Of a stretch of 45,093 nucleotides of DNA, positions 35,556 through 44,338 are shown piece after piece. The translations under genes and the position numbers were made by a program. The notes under the pieces are model-generated. The model had not been told where the DNA came from. It did not search any database and was given only the letters and a program-made list of their open reading frames with translations. This DNA comes from Roseateles sp. (GTDB lineage Bacteria; Pseudomonadota; Gammaproteobacteria; Burkholderiales; Burkholderiaceae_C), in the NCBI GenBank assembly GCA_016790285.1, contig JAEUPJ010000054.1, forward strand, positions 1 to 45,093, given 5' to 3'. Within the stretch, counting starts at the first letter, position 1. Every line of letters begins with the position of its first letter.

Positions 35556-38500
35556 TGGCACGACGAGCGCTGTCCGCCCGAATCCTGTGGCTGGCCCTGG
35601 TGCTGCTGGTCAGCCTGGCGGCCGTCCTTCATGCGTCCAGGCCTGCGATAGCGGCCACGGGGGCCGCCGAATTCGATCACCTGAAGACAGGCTTCGCCCT
35701 CACGGGCGCCCACCAGAACCAGCGTTGCGAGAGCTGCCACCAGGCCGGTGTTTTCAAGGGCACGCCAAGGGACTGCGAGTCCTGCCACACCGCGGGCGCG
35801 CGGCTGGCCAAGACCAACATCGTCAAGCCGGCCACCCACATCCCGACCAGTCAGAGCTGCGACAGCTGCCACGGCACACGCAGCTTCACCGGCGCCCGGA
35901 TGGAGCACAAGGGCGTGGCGGCCGGCACCTGCGCCAACTGCCACAACGGCATCCAGTCCAGCGGCAAGCCCGCCGATCACCAACCCACCACCGCCAGCTG
36001 CGACAGCTGCCACCGCACGAGCGCCTGGAAACCGGCCTCCGGCTTCAACCACGCCGGCGTCGCGCCAGGCAGCTGTGCCAGCTGCCACAACGGCGTCAAG
36101 GCAACCGGCAAGTCCGCCAACCACACGCCGTTCGCGGCCGTCGCATCACTCGCCAGCCTGGCCTGTGACAGCTGCCACAAGGCCGGCTTCTCATCGTGGA
36201 CACCCGCGAAGCTGCACGCGAGCGCCTCAGTGAGCGACAGCTGCGCCACGTGCCACACGGCCCTGAAGCCCAACACGGCCGTGCATGCAGGCCAGTCCAA
36301 CTGCGAGAGCTGCCACAAGAGCACCTCCTCCTGGGCGGGCGCGAAGGTGGACCACAGCGGCTTCACGTCTGCGACGAACTGTGCCAGCTGCCACAACGGC
36401 AGCGCCGCCACCGGAAAACCGCCAGCCCATATGCCGGTGGCCGCCACCAACTGCGTGACCTGCCATGCCACCACCGGCTGGAAACCCGCCAAATGGAACC
36501 ACACCCAGCTGCCGGTGACGGGCCAATGCGCGAGTTGCCACAACGGCGCCTACCCACCCGCTGACGGCAAGCCCGCCACGCACACGCCCTACACCGGCGT
36601 GACCGCCCTCGCCTCCCTGGGTTGCGACAGCTGCCACAAGGCGGGCTTCACCGCCTGGGCGCCCGCGAAGCTGCACGCCAGCGTCAACGTCAGCAGCAGC
36701 TGCGCCAGCTGCCACGCCAGCAGCAAGCCGAACACGGCCATTCACGCCGGCCAGACCGTCTGCGAGAACTGCCACAAGAGCACCAGCAGCTGGAACACCG
36801 CCAAGGTCGACCACAGCAGCTTCAACGCCGCCACCAACTGCGCCAGCTGCCACAACGGCAGCAGCGCCACCGGCAAGCCTGCCGCGCACATCCCCGTGGC
36901 CGCCACGAACTGCATCAGCTGCCATGCCACCTCGGGCTGGAAGCCGACCAAGTGGAACCACACGCAACTCCCGGTGACGAGCCAGTGCGCGAGCTGCCAC
37001 AGCGGCGCCTTCCCGCCGGCGGACGGCAAGCCGGCCATCCACACGCCGTATCAGCTGGTGGCGTCACTGGCCGCGTCCAACTGCGACAGCTGCCACAGGG
37101 CAGGCTTCACCGCGTGGGCGCCCGCCAAGCTGCACGCCAGCGCCACGGTCATCGACAGCTGTGCCAGCTGTCATGCCGGCAGCAAGCCCAACACCGCGAT
37201 CCACGCCGGGCAGACCGTCTGCGAGAACTGCCACAAGAGCACCAGCAGCTGGAGCTCGGCCAAGGTGGATCACAGCGGCTTCACGAGCGCCACCAACTGC
37301 GCCAGCTGCCACAACGGCAGCAGCGCGACCGGCAAGCCTGCCGCGCACATCCCCGTGGCGGCCACGAACTGCATCAGCTGTCATGCCACCACGGCCTGGA
37401 AGCCCACCAAGTGGAACCACACCCAGCTGCCCGTCGCCAACCAATGCGCGAGCTGCCACAGCGGCACTTTCCCGCCCGCCGATGGCAAGCCAGCCAATCA
37501 CACGCCCTATCAGCTGGTGGCGTCCCTGGCGACCTCGAATTGCGACAGCTGCCACAAGGCCGGCTTCACGACCTGGGCACCGACCCGGCTGCATGCCAAC
37601 GTCAGCGTCAGCAGCAGTTGTGCGACCTGCCATGCGTCCACCAAGCCCAACACGGCCATCCATGCGGGACAGACGGTCTGCGAGAACTGCCACAAGAGCA
37701 CCAGCAGCTGGAACAGCGCCAAAGTCGACCACAGCAGCTTCACCGCCGCCACCAACTGCAGCAGTTGCCACAACGGCAGCAGCGCCACGGGCAAGCCCGC
37801 CGCGCACATCCCGGTGGCTGCCACGAACTGCATCAGCTGCCACACCACCGGCGGCTGGAAGCCCACCAAGTGGAACCACACGCAGCTGCCGGTGACGAGC
37901 CAGTGCGCAAGCTGCCACAACGGCGCCTACCCGCCGGCAGACGGCAAGTCGGCCAGCCACACGCCCTACCAACTGGTGGCCACGCTCGCGAGCGCCAACT
38001 GCGACAGCTGCCACAAGGCGGGCTACAGCGCGTGGACGCCCGCCAAGCTGCACGCCAGCGTCACCGTGGTGAACAGCTGCGCGAGTTGCCATGCCGGCAG
38101 CAAGCCCAACACGGCCATCCACGCCGGCCAGACCGTCTGCGAGAACTGCCACCGCAGCACGACCACCTGGACGGGCGCCAAGGTGGACCACAGCACGTTC
38201 ACCGTGGCCACCAACTGCAGCAGCTGCCACAACGGCAGCAGCGCGACGGGCAAGCCCGCCGCGCACATCCCGGTGGCCGCCACGAACTGCATCAGCTGCC
38301 ATGCCACCACAGGCTGGAAGCCGACCAAGTGGAACCACACACAACTGCCGGTCGCCAACCAATGCGCAAGCTGCCACAACGGTGCCTACCCGCCGGCTGA
38401 CGGCAAGTCAGCCAGCCACGCGCCCTACCAGCTGGTGGCCACGCTCGCGAGCGCCAACTGCGACAGCTGCCACAAGGCGGGCTACACCTCGTGGACGCCC

Positions 38501-39337
38501 GCCAGGCTGCACACCAGCGTCACGGTGGTCAACAGCTGCTCGTCGTGCCACCTGTCGGTCCGCCCCACGAATGCTCTGCACGCCGGCCAGACCGCCTGCG
38601 AGAGCTGCCACAAGAGCACCACCACCTGGACCGGAGCCAAGATCGACCACAGCACGTTCACCGTCGCCACCAACTGCAGCAGCTGCCACAACGGCAGCGC
38701 GGCCACCGGCAAGCCCGCAGGGCATATGCCGGCCGGGACCACGAACTGCATCGCCTGCCACAGCACCACGGGCTGGAAGCCCACCAAGTGGAACCACACC
38801 CAGATGCCGGTCGCCGGGCAATGCGCGAGCTGCCACAGCGGCGCCTACCCGCCAGCTGACGGGCGGCCTGCCGGGCACATCCCGTACCAGACCCTGACCG
38901 GCGTGGTGACCAGCAATTGCGACAGCTGCCACAAGGCGGGCTACGCCTCCTGGGCAGGCGGGCGCTTCCACGCGAACGTGAGCGTCACGGGGCAGTGCAA
39001 GACCTGCCACAGCGGCAGCTACACCTCGCAGGGCGCGACCGCCAAGCCAACCAACCACATCCCCGAAGCGCAGCTGCTCAACGGCGCCGCCATGGAGTGC
39101 AACGCCTGCCACACCAGCGTGACGAGCTGGGCGCAGCGGATGAACCACAACGGCAGCCAGGGCAGTGGCGCGGGCTGGTGCAAGGCCTGCCATGCCTCCG
39201 GCACCAACTACCTCGGGTCGATGGAGCGCAAGTCGCTGACCCATCGCACCAAGACGCCAGTCCCGACGGACTGCTCCGAGTCTGGCTGTCACCGCCCCCT
39301 GGGCAACAAGGGCACGCCCTACACGAAATGGGATTGA
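35555..39337 (+). CDS. Giant multihaem c-type cytochrome, 46 CxxCH plus one CX4CH
   Basis: 1260 residues; ATG at 35555 overlaps the previous stop and has GGAG 7 bp upstream. Signal peptide (ILWLALVLLVSLAAVLHA...) without lipobox. Haems 1-2 sit in a module like those of the 24-haem protein (FALTGAHQNQRCESCH). Haems 3-6 form two looser dihaem modules. Residues 204-1121 are six copies of exactly 153 residues, each with six CxxCH and six other conserved His (LHAS, IHAG, VDHS, AHIP, WNHT, HTPY). A partial seventh copy (from 1122) holds haems 43-46 and a final CSESGCH (1240-1246). Each 153-residue unit is three dihaem modules of 46, 50 and 57 residues. It looks like a covalent haem wire for long-range electron transfer, at or beyond the outer membrane. 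Exact cell location is inferred. Confidence 0.95.
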   Translation: MARRALSARILWLALVLLVSLAAVLHASRPAIAATGAAEFDHLKTGFALTGAHQNQRCESCHQAGVFKGTPRDCESCHTAGARLAKTNIVKPATHIPTSQSCDSCHGTRSFTGARMEHKGVAAGTCANCHNGIQSSGKPADHQPTTASCDSCHRTSAWKPASGFNHAGVAPGSCASCHNGVKATGKSANHTPFAAVASLASLACDSCHKAGFSSWTPAKLHASASVSDSCATCHTALKPNTAVHAGQSNCESCHKSTSSWAGAKVDHSGFTSATNCASCHNGSAATGKPPAHMPVAATNCVTCHATTGWKPAKWNHTQLPVTGQCASCHNGAYPPADGKPATHTPYTGVTALASLGCDSCHKAGFTAWAPAKLHASVNVSSSCASCHASSKPNTAIHAGQTVCENCHKSTSSWNTAKVDHSSFNAATNCASCHNGSSATGKPAAHIPVAATNCISCHATSGWKPTKWNHTQLPVTSQCASCHSGAFPPADGKPAIHTPYQLVASLAASNCDSCHRAGFTAWAPAKLHASATVIDSCASCHAGSKPNTAIHAGQTVCENCHKSTSSWSSAKVDHSGFTSATNCASCHNGSSATGKPAAHIPVAATNCISCHATTAWKPTKWNHTQLPVANQCASCHSGTFPPADGKPANHTPYQLVASLATSNCDSCHKAGFTTWAPTRLHANVSVSSSCATCHASTKPNTAIHAGQTVCENCHKSTSSWNSAKVDHSSFTAATNCSSCHNGSSATGKPAAHIPVAATNCISCHTTGGWKPTKWNHTQLPVTSQCASCHNGAYPPADGKSASHTPYQLVATLASANCDSCHKAGYSAWTPAKLHASVTVVNSCASCHAGSKPNTAIHAGQTVCENCHRSTTTWTGAKVDHSTFTVATNCSSCHNGSSATGKPAAHIPVAATNCISCHATTGWKPTKWNHTQLPVANQCASCHNGAYPPADGKSASHAPYQLVATLASANCDSCHKAGYTSWTPARLHTSVTVVNSCSSCHLSVRPTNALHAGQTACESCHKSTTTWTGAKIDHSTFTVATNCSSCHNGSAATGKPAGHMPAGTTNCIACHSTTGWKPTKWNHTQMPVAGQCASCHSGAYPPADGRPAGHIPYQTLTGVVTSNCDSCHKAGYASWAGGRFHANVSVTGQCKTCHSGSYTSQGATAKPTNHIPEAQLLNGAAMECNACHTSVTSWAQRMNHNGSQGSGAGWCKACHASGTNYLGSMERKSLTHRTKTPVPTDCSESGCHRPLGNKGTPYTKWD
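36164..38917 (+). repeat. Six tandem 459-bp repeats inside the giant cytochrome gene
   Basis: Copies begin at 36164, 36623, 37082, 37541, 38000 and 38459, with a partial seventh from 38918; every step is exactly 459 bp with no insertion or deletion. Long runs are identical at the DNA level between copies, most visibly in copies 2-5. This points to recent duplication or continuing gene conversion, and the copy number could vary between strains. Confidence 0.95.
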
Positions 39338-39342
39338 GACCG

Positions 39343-41565
39343 ATGCACCACCATGGCCGCCGCACGAACGCCTCGTCAAGGGAGGCACTGCGCCAGCATT
39401 TGAGCGCCCTCGGGGTGGCCGCCCTGCTCTGCATGGCCGGCGTACCAGCCCACGCCCAGGTGCTGGACGACGTCGAAGCGCGTCGAGATGGGCGCGATGC
39501 CATCGTCACGGTGCGCTTCGCCGCCCCAGTGCAGCTGGTGCGCACCGTATCGGCCCGCAGCGGCGACCTGGCCCAGGTCTACTACGACGTGCTCGCCTCG
39601 GGCGATGCACTCAACCTCGTCACCAGCGAACGGCGCGTGCCGCTGGCCACGGGTGGCTTCCTGGTGCTGTTGACCGACGAGGCCGCAGGCACGGCCGAGC
39701 GCAGCCGCAAGCTGGTGCTGCGGTTCAGCACGAGCACCACCTTCACTGCGCGCCCTGGCCAGGGCAACCGCAGCATCGAGCTGGTGCTCGCGCATCGAGC
39801 GGATGCCCTCGCGCTGCCCCCGCCGGCCGTCGCAGCCACTCCTGCGCCGGCCGAGCCTGCAGCGCGCCCCTTGACCTCGGTCGAGGAAGACCGATCGCGC
39901 GCGGCGCTGGCTGCCGCAAGGCAACTCATCGAGCAGGGCGAACACGGTCAGGCCCTGGAGCGCCTGGATGAAGTGCTGGCCTTGCCGCCACATGCTGGCC
40001 GCGTGGATGCCCTCGAGTTGCGTGCCACTGCCCGCTGGCGCCAAGGCGACCCGGAAGGTGCCCGTGCGGACTACGAACGCTACCTCGCGCTCTACCCCCA
40101 AGGGCCAGGCGCCGCGCGAGCCCGGGAAGCGCTGTTGACGCTCGCACCGCCCGCGCCGTCGGTCGTTGAAGCCGCCATCCAGGCCGGGCGCAACCCGGAG
40201 CGCGCGGCGGCCACCACTTCGCTGGCCGGCTCGCTCGCGGTCATGTACTACGGCGGGCAGTCCAAGGTGCGCACGCAGGAGTTCCAGGACTCGCCGCTGG
40301 GTGGCCTGCCGCAGCTGGTCAACGACGCAACCCTGTCGGGCACCGACCAGCGGCAGCTGCTCTCGAGCGTGGACGTGAACTGGCGCCGTCGCGACGCAGA
40401 CAGCGACCTGCGCTTCGTGCTGCGTGACACCAAGACCAACGACCTGATGCGGCCCGAGAAGAGCCGCAACAAGCTGACGGCGCTCTACGTCGACTACAAG
40501 CTCACCGCCCCCGGCGCGCAGCTGCGCCTGGGCCGGCAGTCGCCGACGGGCGGTGGCGTCATGGGGCGTTTCGACGGTGTGCAGGTGGGTTACCGCTTCG
40601 CCCCGCGCTGGCGCGTCAATGCCGTGGCAGGTGCGCCGACCGACAAGCTGCTGGACGCCAGGCGCCGCTTCTGGGGCGTGTCGCTCGATGCGGACGAGGT
40701 TGCCAAAGGCTTTGGCGGCAGCCTGTACTGGATCCAGCAAACCCTGGACGGCCAGTCCGACCGCCGCGGCGCGGGTGCAGAGCTGCGCCTGCTCGCCGGC
40801 CAGTTCACGGCGCTGGGCTCGCTGGACTACGACCCTCAGCTCAAGGGCTGGAACATCGTCTCCACCCAGTCCACATGGCAGGGGGCGGACAACACCATCG
40901 TGAACGTCCTGTACGACCGCCGTGCCACGCCCATGCTGATGCTGGGCAACGCCCTGTTCTTCCAGAACCCGGTCGCCCAGGTGCAGGCGCGCACGCTGTA
41001 CGAACTGCTGATGACGCAGAGCCTGCCCGTGCTTCGACAGCAGGTCCGCGGCACCACTGCCTTCAGCACGCAAGCGATGGTCAGCGTGACGCGACCGCTG
41101 ACACCGCACTGGCAGGCCGGTGCAGACGTGCGGCTGACGAACGTCGGTGCACTTGCACCTGTGGCAGACATCCTGCCCAACGGCCAGCCGGGGACGGGGA
41201 ACGTGTGGAGCATGGGCGCCCAGCTCATCGGCACGAACCTCTATTCGGTGCGAGACACGCACGTGGTGCTCCTGACCTTGCTGCGCGGCCCGACCTACCA
41301 CGGGGAACTCCTGTCCTACAACAACGCCTCGGCGGTCGGCGAAGGCTGGCTGCTGGAACCTTCCCTGCGCCTGTATCAGCAGACCGAGGACAGCGGCCTG
41401 CGAACGCGGCGCTGGGCGCCGGGCCTGCGCGCCAGCAAGCGGTTCATGACCAAGTGGGTGGCCGAGTCGGAGCTGAGCATGGAATTCAGCAGCGCCAGGA
41501 GCGCCATGCGCAACGAGAACTCGCACCGCACGTTCTACTACGCGGGATTGCGCTATGACCTTTGA
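39343..41565 (+). CDS. Outer-membrane beta-barrel protein with N-terminal TPR region, probable conduit porin
   Basis: 740 residues from ATG 39343. A long signal sequence ends at about residue 38 (...CMAGVPAHA-Q). Then come a beta-rich, AMIN-like domain (about 40-150), a Pro/Ala linker, a TPR-like helical region (about 180-245: AALAAARQLIEQGEHGQALERLDEVL, YERYLALYPQG), and a C-terminal half of alternating strands (about 265-740: LRFVLRDTKTND, GAQLRLGRQSP, VGYRFAPRWRVNAVAG) ending FYYAGLRYDL, as expected for a large beta-barrel. In porin-cytochrome systems such a barrel holds the cytochrome across the outer membrane; here the TPR may bind one of the two cytochromes. It has no CxxCH and no clear MtrB signature. 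ccmA overlaps its end by 11 bp. Confidence 0.85.
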   Translation: MHHHGRRTNASSREALRQHLSALGVAALLCMAGVPAHAQVLDDVEARRDGRDAIVTVRFAAPVQLVRTVSARSGDLAQVYYDVLASGDALNLVTSERRVPLATGGFLVLLTDEAAGTAERSRKLVLRFSTSTTFTARPGQGNRSIELVLAHRADALALPPPAVAATPAPAEPAARPLTSVEEDRSRAALAAARQLIEQGEHGQALERLDEVLALPPHAGRVDALELRATARWRQGDPEGARADYERYLALYPQGPGAARAREALLTLAPPAPSVVEAAIQAGRNPERAAATTSLAGSLAVMYYGGQSKVRTQEFQDSPLGGLPQLVNDATLSGTDQRQLLSSVDVNWRRRDADSDLRFVLRDTKTNDLMRPEKSRNKLTALYVDYKLTAPGAQLRLGRQSPTGGGVMGRFDGVQVGYRFAPRWRVNAVAGAPTDKLLDARRRFWGVSLDADEVAKGFGGSLYWIQQTLDGQSDRRGAGAELRLLAGQFTALGSLDYDPQLKGWNIVSTQSTWQGADNTIVNVLYDRRATPMLMLGNALFFQNPVAQVQARTLYELLMTQSLPVLRQQVRGTTAFSTQAMVSVTRPLTPHWQAGADVRLTNVGALAPVADILPNGQPGTGNVWSMGAQLIGTNLYSVRDTHVVLLTLLRGPTYHGELLSYNNASAVGEGWLLEPSLRLYQQTEDSGLRTRRWAPGLRASKRFMTKWVAESELSMEFSSARSAMRNENSHRTFYYAGLRYDL

Positions 41566-42178
41566 GTCGCCCGGCCTGGTCTACGCCGAGAACCTGGGCT
41601 GCGAGCGCGGCGGGCGGCGCGTGCTGACCCTGGCGCAGCTGACACTGCAGCGCGGAACAGGCCTCTGGTTGCGTGGGCGCAATGGCTCAGGCAAGACAAC
41701 CCTGCTGCGCACGCTGGCCGGGCTGAGCGAACCCGCCACCGGTACGCTCTGGCGCGATGAAGACGCGCAGCTGCTGTACGTCGGCCACAGCCTGGCGGTG
41801 AAGGACGACCTCAGCGTGGCAGACAACCTGCAGTGCCTCGCAGACATCGCCGCCTTGGAGGTGCGCCCGCGAGCAATCCAAGGCGCGCTGATGCGCTGGC
41901 AGCTGTGGGAGCGCCGTCACCAACCAGCGCGGCGACTGTCCCAAGGGCTGCGCCGCCGGGTCAGTCTGGCCCGGCTGGATCTGGCCGCCGGCAGGCCGCT
42001 GTGGCTGCTGGATGAGCCCTTTGACGCGCTTGATGACGAGGGGCAGGGCCTGCTGGCACACGCATTGATGGGCCACCGACTGCGCCGCGGCGCCTGGGCG
42101 CTGAGCAGTCACCAGGGTCTGCCCGCCGAAGTGAATCCCGTGCGAACGCTGTGGCTGGACGAGAAGGCGCCCGCATGA
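41555..42178 (+). CDS. ccmA: Haem exporter ATPase CcmA
   Basis: 207 residues, ABC ATPase of cytochrome c maturation system I. Walker A GRNGSGKTT (about 42-50), signature LSQGLRRRVSLAR (about 128-140), Walker B LWLLDEPFDALD, and H-loop SSHQ are intact. With CcmB, CcmC and CcmD it releases haem-loaded CcmE. Its ATG lies inside the last codons of the barrel gene (11-bp overlap), so translation is coupled to the cytochrome conduit genes. Confidence 0.96.
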   Translation: MTFESPGLVYAENLGCERGGRRVLTLAQLTLQRGTGLWLRGRNGSGKTTLLRTLAGLSEPATGTLWRDEDAQLLYVGHSLAVKDDLSVADNLQCLADIAALEVRPRAIQGALMRWQLWERRHQPARRLSQGLRRRVSLARLDLAAGRPLWLLDEPFDALDDEGQGLLAHALMGHRLRRGAWALSSHQGLPAEVNPVRTLWLDEKAPA

Positions 42179-42900
42179 GCCACGTCATGTCAGAACGCAC
42201 ACCGGCTCGTACGGAGGTCGGCACGCGGATCGCGTTGCACGCCGCGCTGGCCATCTGGCGCCGCGACTGGCAGCTGGCCCAGCGCCACCGAGGCGAGGCC
42301 TTGCTGCCGCTGGGCTTCTTCCTGGTCAGCGCATCGCTGCAACCGCTCGGGCTGAGCCCGGAGCCTTCGCTGCTGCGCCAGGTCGCGCCGGGCCTGATCT
42401 GGTCGGCCGCCCTGTTGGCCGCGCTGCTGCCCCTGCCCGCACTGTTTGCGCAGGATCAAGTCGACGGCAGCCTGGACCAGATGTGCCTGGGCGCTGCTCC
42501 GCTATGGCTGGTGGCGTTGTTCAAGGTCCTGGGCCATTGGTGCTGGGCAGGGGCACCCTTGATCCTGATGTCTCCGCTGCTGGGTGTCCTGTATGGCCTG
42601 GACGCCGCCGCCATCGCGACGCTCGCGACCAGCCTGCTGCTCGGCACACCCGTGCTCAGCCTGCTCGGTGCCGTCGGGGCTGCGCTGACCGTCGGCCTGC
42701 GCCAGGCTGCCGCGCTGATCCTGCTCATCGTGCTCCCGCTGGCAGTGCCCGTCCTGGTGTTCGGAGCCAGTGCCGTGCAGGCCACCCAGGCAGGTCAAAC
42801 CCCGCTCGCTCCGCTCGGGCTGATCGCCGCGCAACTGCTGGTCATGGCCTGGGTCGCCCCCTTCTTGATCGCCAAGGCCTTGCGCCTGGCCTGTGAGTGA
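42175..42900 (+). CDS. ccmB: Haem exporter membrane subunit CcmB
   Basis: 241 residues with about six membrane helices, normal for CcmB. The ATG overlaps the ccmA stop (ATGA). Family-like segments include FAQDQVDGSLDQM near residue 90 and LSLLGAVGAALTVGLR near 165. Partner of the CcmA ATPase. Confidence 0.95.
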   Translation: MSHVMSERTPARTEVGTRIALHAALAIWRRDWQLAQRHRGEALLPLGFFLVSASLQPLGLSPEPSLLRQVAPGLIWSAALLAALLPLPALFAQDQVDGSLDQMCLGAAPLWLVALFKVLGHWCWAGAPLILMSPLLGVLYGLDAAAIATLATSLLLGTPVLSLLGAVGAALTVGLRQAAALILLIVLPLAVPVLVFGASAVQATQAGQTPLAPLGLIAAQLLVMAWVAPFLIAKALRLACE

Positions 42901-42903
42901 ACC

Positions 42904-43683
42904 ATGCCAGCTTCCAGCAGCCTTCCCCTGCCCGCCCCGCGGTGGCGCGCCTTCTCCCTGGCCTCGCCAGCGACGTTCTGCCGTGTCATGAAGCGCATCG
43001 TGCCGGCACTCTGGGCCACGAGCCTCCTGCTGGCGATCGCGGGCCTCTACGTCGGCTTCGTCGTCGCGCCCACCGACGCCACGCAGGGCGAGGCCTACCG
43101 CATCATCTACATCCACGTGCCCGCGGCCTGGCTCTCCATGCTGCTGTATGTAGCGATGGCGTTCTGGGCCGTGCTGGGTTGGGCATGGAAGGTGCGCATG
43201 GCCTCGGTGCTGGCGCAGGCCATCGCCCCCACGGGGGCGCTGTTCACGCTCCTGGCGCTCTGGACCGGCGCCTGCTGGGGCAAGCCAACCTGGGGCACCT
43301 GGTGGGTGTGGGACGCACGCCTGACCAGCGAGCTGATCCTGCTCTTCCTCTACGTGGGCTTCATGGCGCTGGCAGCCAGCTTCGAGGAACCGCGCCGGGC
43401 TGATGCTGCGTCGGCGCTGCTGGCACTGGTCGGCGTGGTCAACGTGCCCATCATCTACTTCTCGGTGAAGTGGTGGAACACGCTGCACCAGGGCGCGTCT
43501 GTCAGCTTGACCGCCGCGCCCAAGATGGCTTCGACGATGTTGACGGCCATGCTGTTGATGACCCTGGCGTGCTGGGCCTACGCCTTTGCGGCCGTATTCG
43601 CGCGTGCCATTGCCGCGGTGATCGAGCGTGATGCCGACCACCTGTGGGTGGTCGAGTTCCTGGATTCGGAGTCCCGCCGATGA
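42904..43683 (+). CDS. ccmC: Haem handling protein CcmC
   Basis: 259 residues, six helices, with the tryptophan-rich WWD signature WGTWWVWDARLTSEL (about residues 137-151) that binds haem for transfer to CcmE. Periplasmic-loop histidines lie in IIYIHVPAAW and NTLHQGAS. ATGA overlap with ccmD. Confidence 0.97.
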   Translation: MPASSSLPLPAPRWRAFSLASPATFCRVMKRIVPALWATSLLLAIAGLYVGFVVAPTDATQGEAYRIIYIHVPAAWLSMLLYVAMAFWAVLGWAWKVRMASVLAQAIAPTGALFTLLALWTGACWGKPTWGTWWVWDARLTSELILLFLYVGFMALAASFEEPRRADAASALLALVGVVNVPIIYFSVKWWNTLHQGASVSLTAAPKMASTMLTAMLLMTLACWAYAFAAVFARAIAAVIERDADHLWVVEFLDSESRR

Positions 43684-43907
43684 GTTTCTCCACGTTGAAC
43701 GACGTGCTCGCCCTGAACGGCTATGGCGTCTACGTGTGGCCAGCCTATGCCGCGATGCTCGCTGGACTGCTGTTTGAGCCCTGGCTGATCCACCGGCGGA
43801 CAGTGCGCGCCCGTGCGCTTGCCCGCGATCAATGGCATGCCACGCAACCCGGTGGTGAGGGCGCAACGGCATGGAGTTCAACCCGCCAGCCAGGAGACGG
43901 CGAATGA
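43680..43907 (+). CDS. ccmD: Haem exporter accessory protein CcmD
   Basis: 75 residues: one membrane helix ([20 protein letters not shown]) followed by a basic cytoplasmic region ([15 protein letters not shown]), the usual CcmD plan. It helps release haem-bound CcmE from CcmABC. It overlaps ccmC and ccmE by ATGA. The tail beyond residue 55 is longer than average. Confidence 0.9.
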   Translation: MSFSTLNDVLALNGYGVYVWPAYAAMLAGLLFEPWLIHRRTVRARALARDQWHATQPGGEGATAWSSTRQPGDGE

Positions 43908-44338
43908 AGCCGCGTCACTGGAAACTGGCCGCTGCCGCAGGCCTGCTCGTCACGCTGGGCATCGCCACCGCCCTGGTGCTGCGCGCCTTCAACAGCAACC
44001 TCGTGTTCTTCTACACGCCCACCCAGGTGGGTGCCGGCGAAGCGCCCCAGGGCCGGGTGTTCCGCGTGGGCGGCATGGTGGAGGCAGGCAGCGTGACGCG
44101 CGATGGCGTGAATGTCAGCTTCCGCGTCACCGACACGGCACGGACGATGACCGTCACCTACCAGGGCATCCTCCCTGACCTTTTCAAGGAGGGCAAAGGC
44201 GTTGTCGCGCAGGGGCGGATGGTCGACGGCAGGTTCATCGCACAGGAAGTGCTCGCCAAGCACGACGAGAACTACATGCCTCCAGAAGCCGCTGCAGCAA
44301 TGCGAGCCGCTTCCGCTGCGCGCGGAGGTCGCCCATGA
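43904..44338 (+). CDS. ccmE: Haem chaperone CcmE
   Basis: 144 residues: N-terminal membrane anchor ([20 protein letters not shown]), OB-fold beta barrel in the periplasm, and the haem-binding segment [13 protein letters not shown], in which His covalently binds haem before transfer to apocytochromes by CcmF/CcmH. Normal length. ATGA overlap with ccmF. Confidence 0.97.
   Translation: MKPRHWKLAAAAGLLVTLGIATALVLRAFNSNLVFFYTPTQVGAGEAPQGRVFRVGGMVEAGSVTRDGVNVSFRVTDTARTMTVTYQGILPDLFKEGKGVVAQGRMVDGRFIAQEVLAKHDENYMPPEAAAAMRAASAARGGRP

Noticed and set aside
36622-38400. Frame of 592 codons overlapping the giant cytochrome, rich in repeated RQLPQ/RELPQ
   Set aside because: It is only the +1 reading of the tandem repeat, with no start signal of its own.
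36164-38917. Long tandem repeat as a non-coding satellite or array
   Set aside because: The 459-bp period is a multiple of three, the frame is open throughout and every copy encodes the same haem motifs, so it is a protein repeat.
39376-41526. Minus-strand open frame of 716 codons opposite the barrel gene
   Set aside because: No motif or ribosome site; composition is that of an antisense shadow. The plus frame has signal peptide, TPR and strand pattern.
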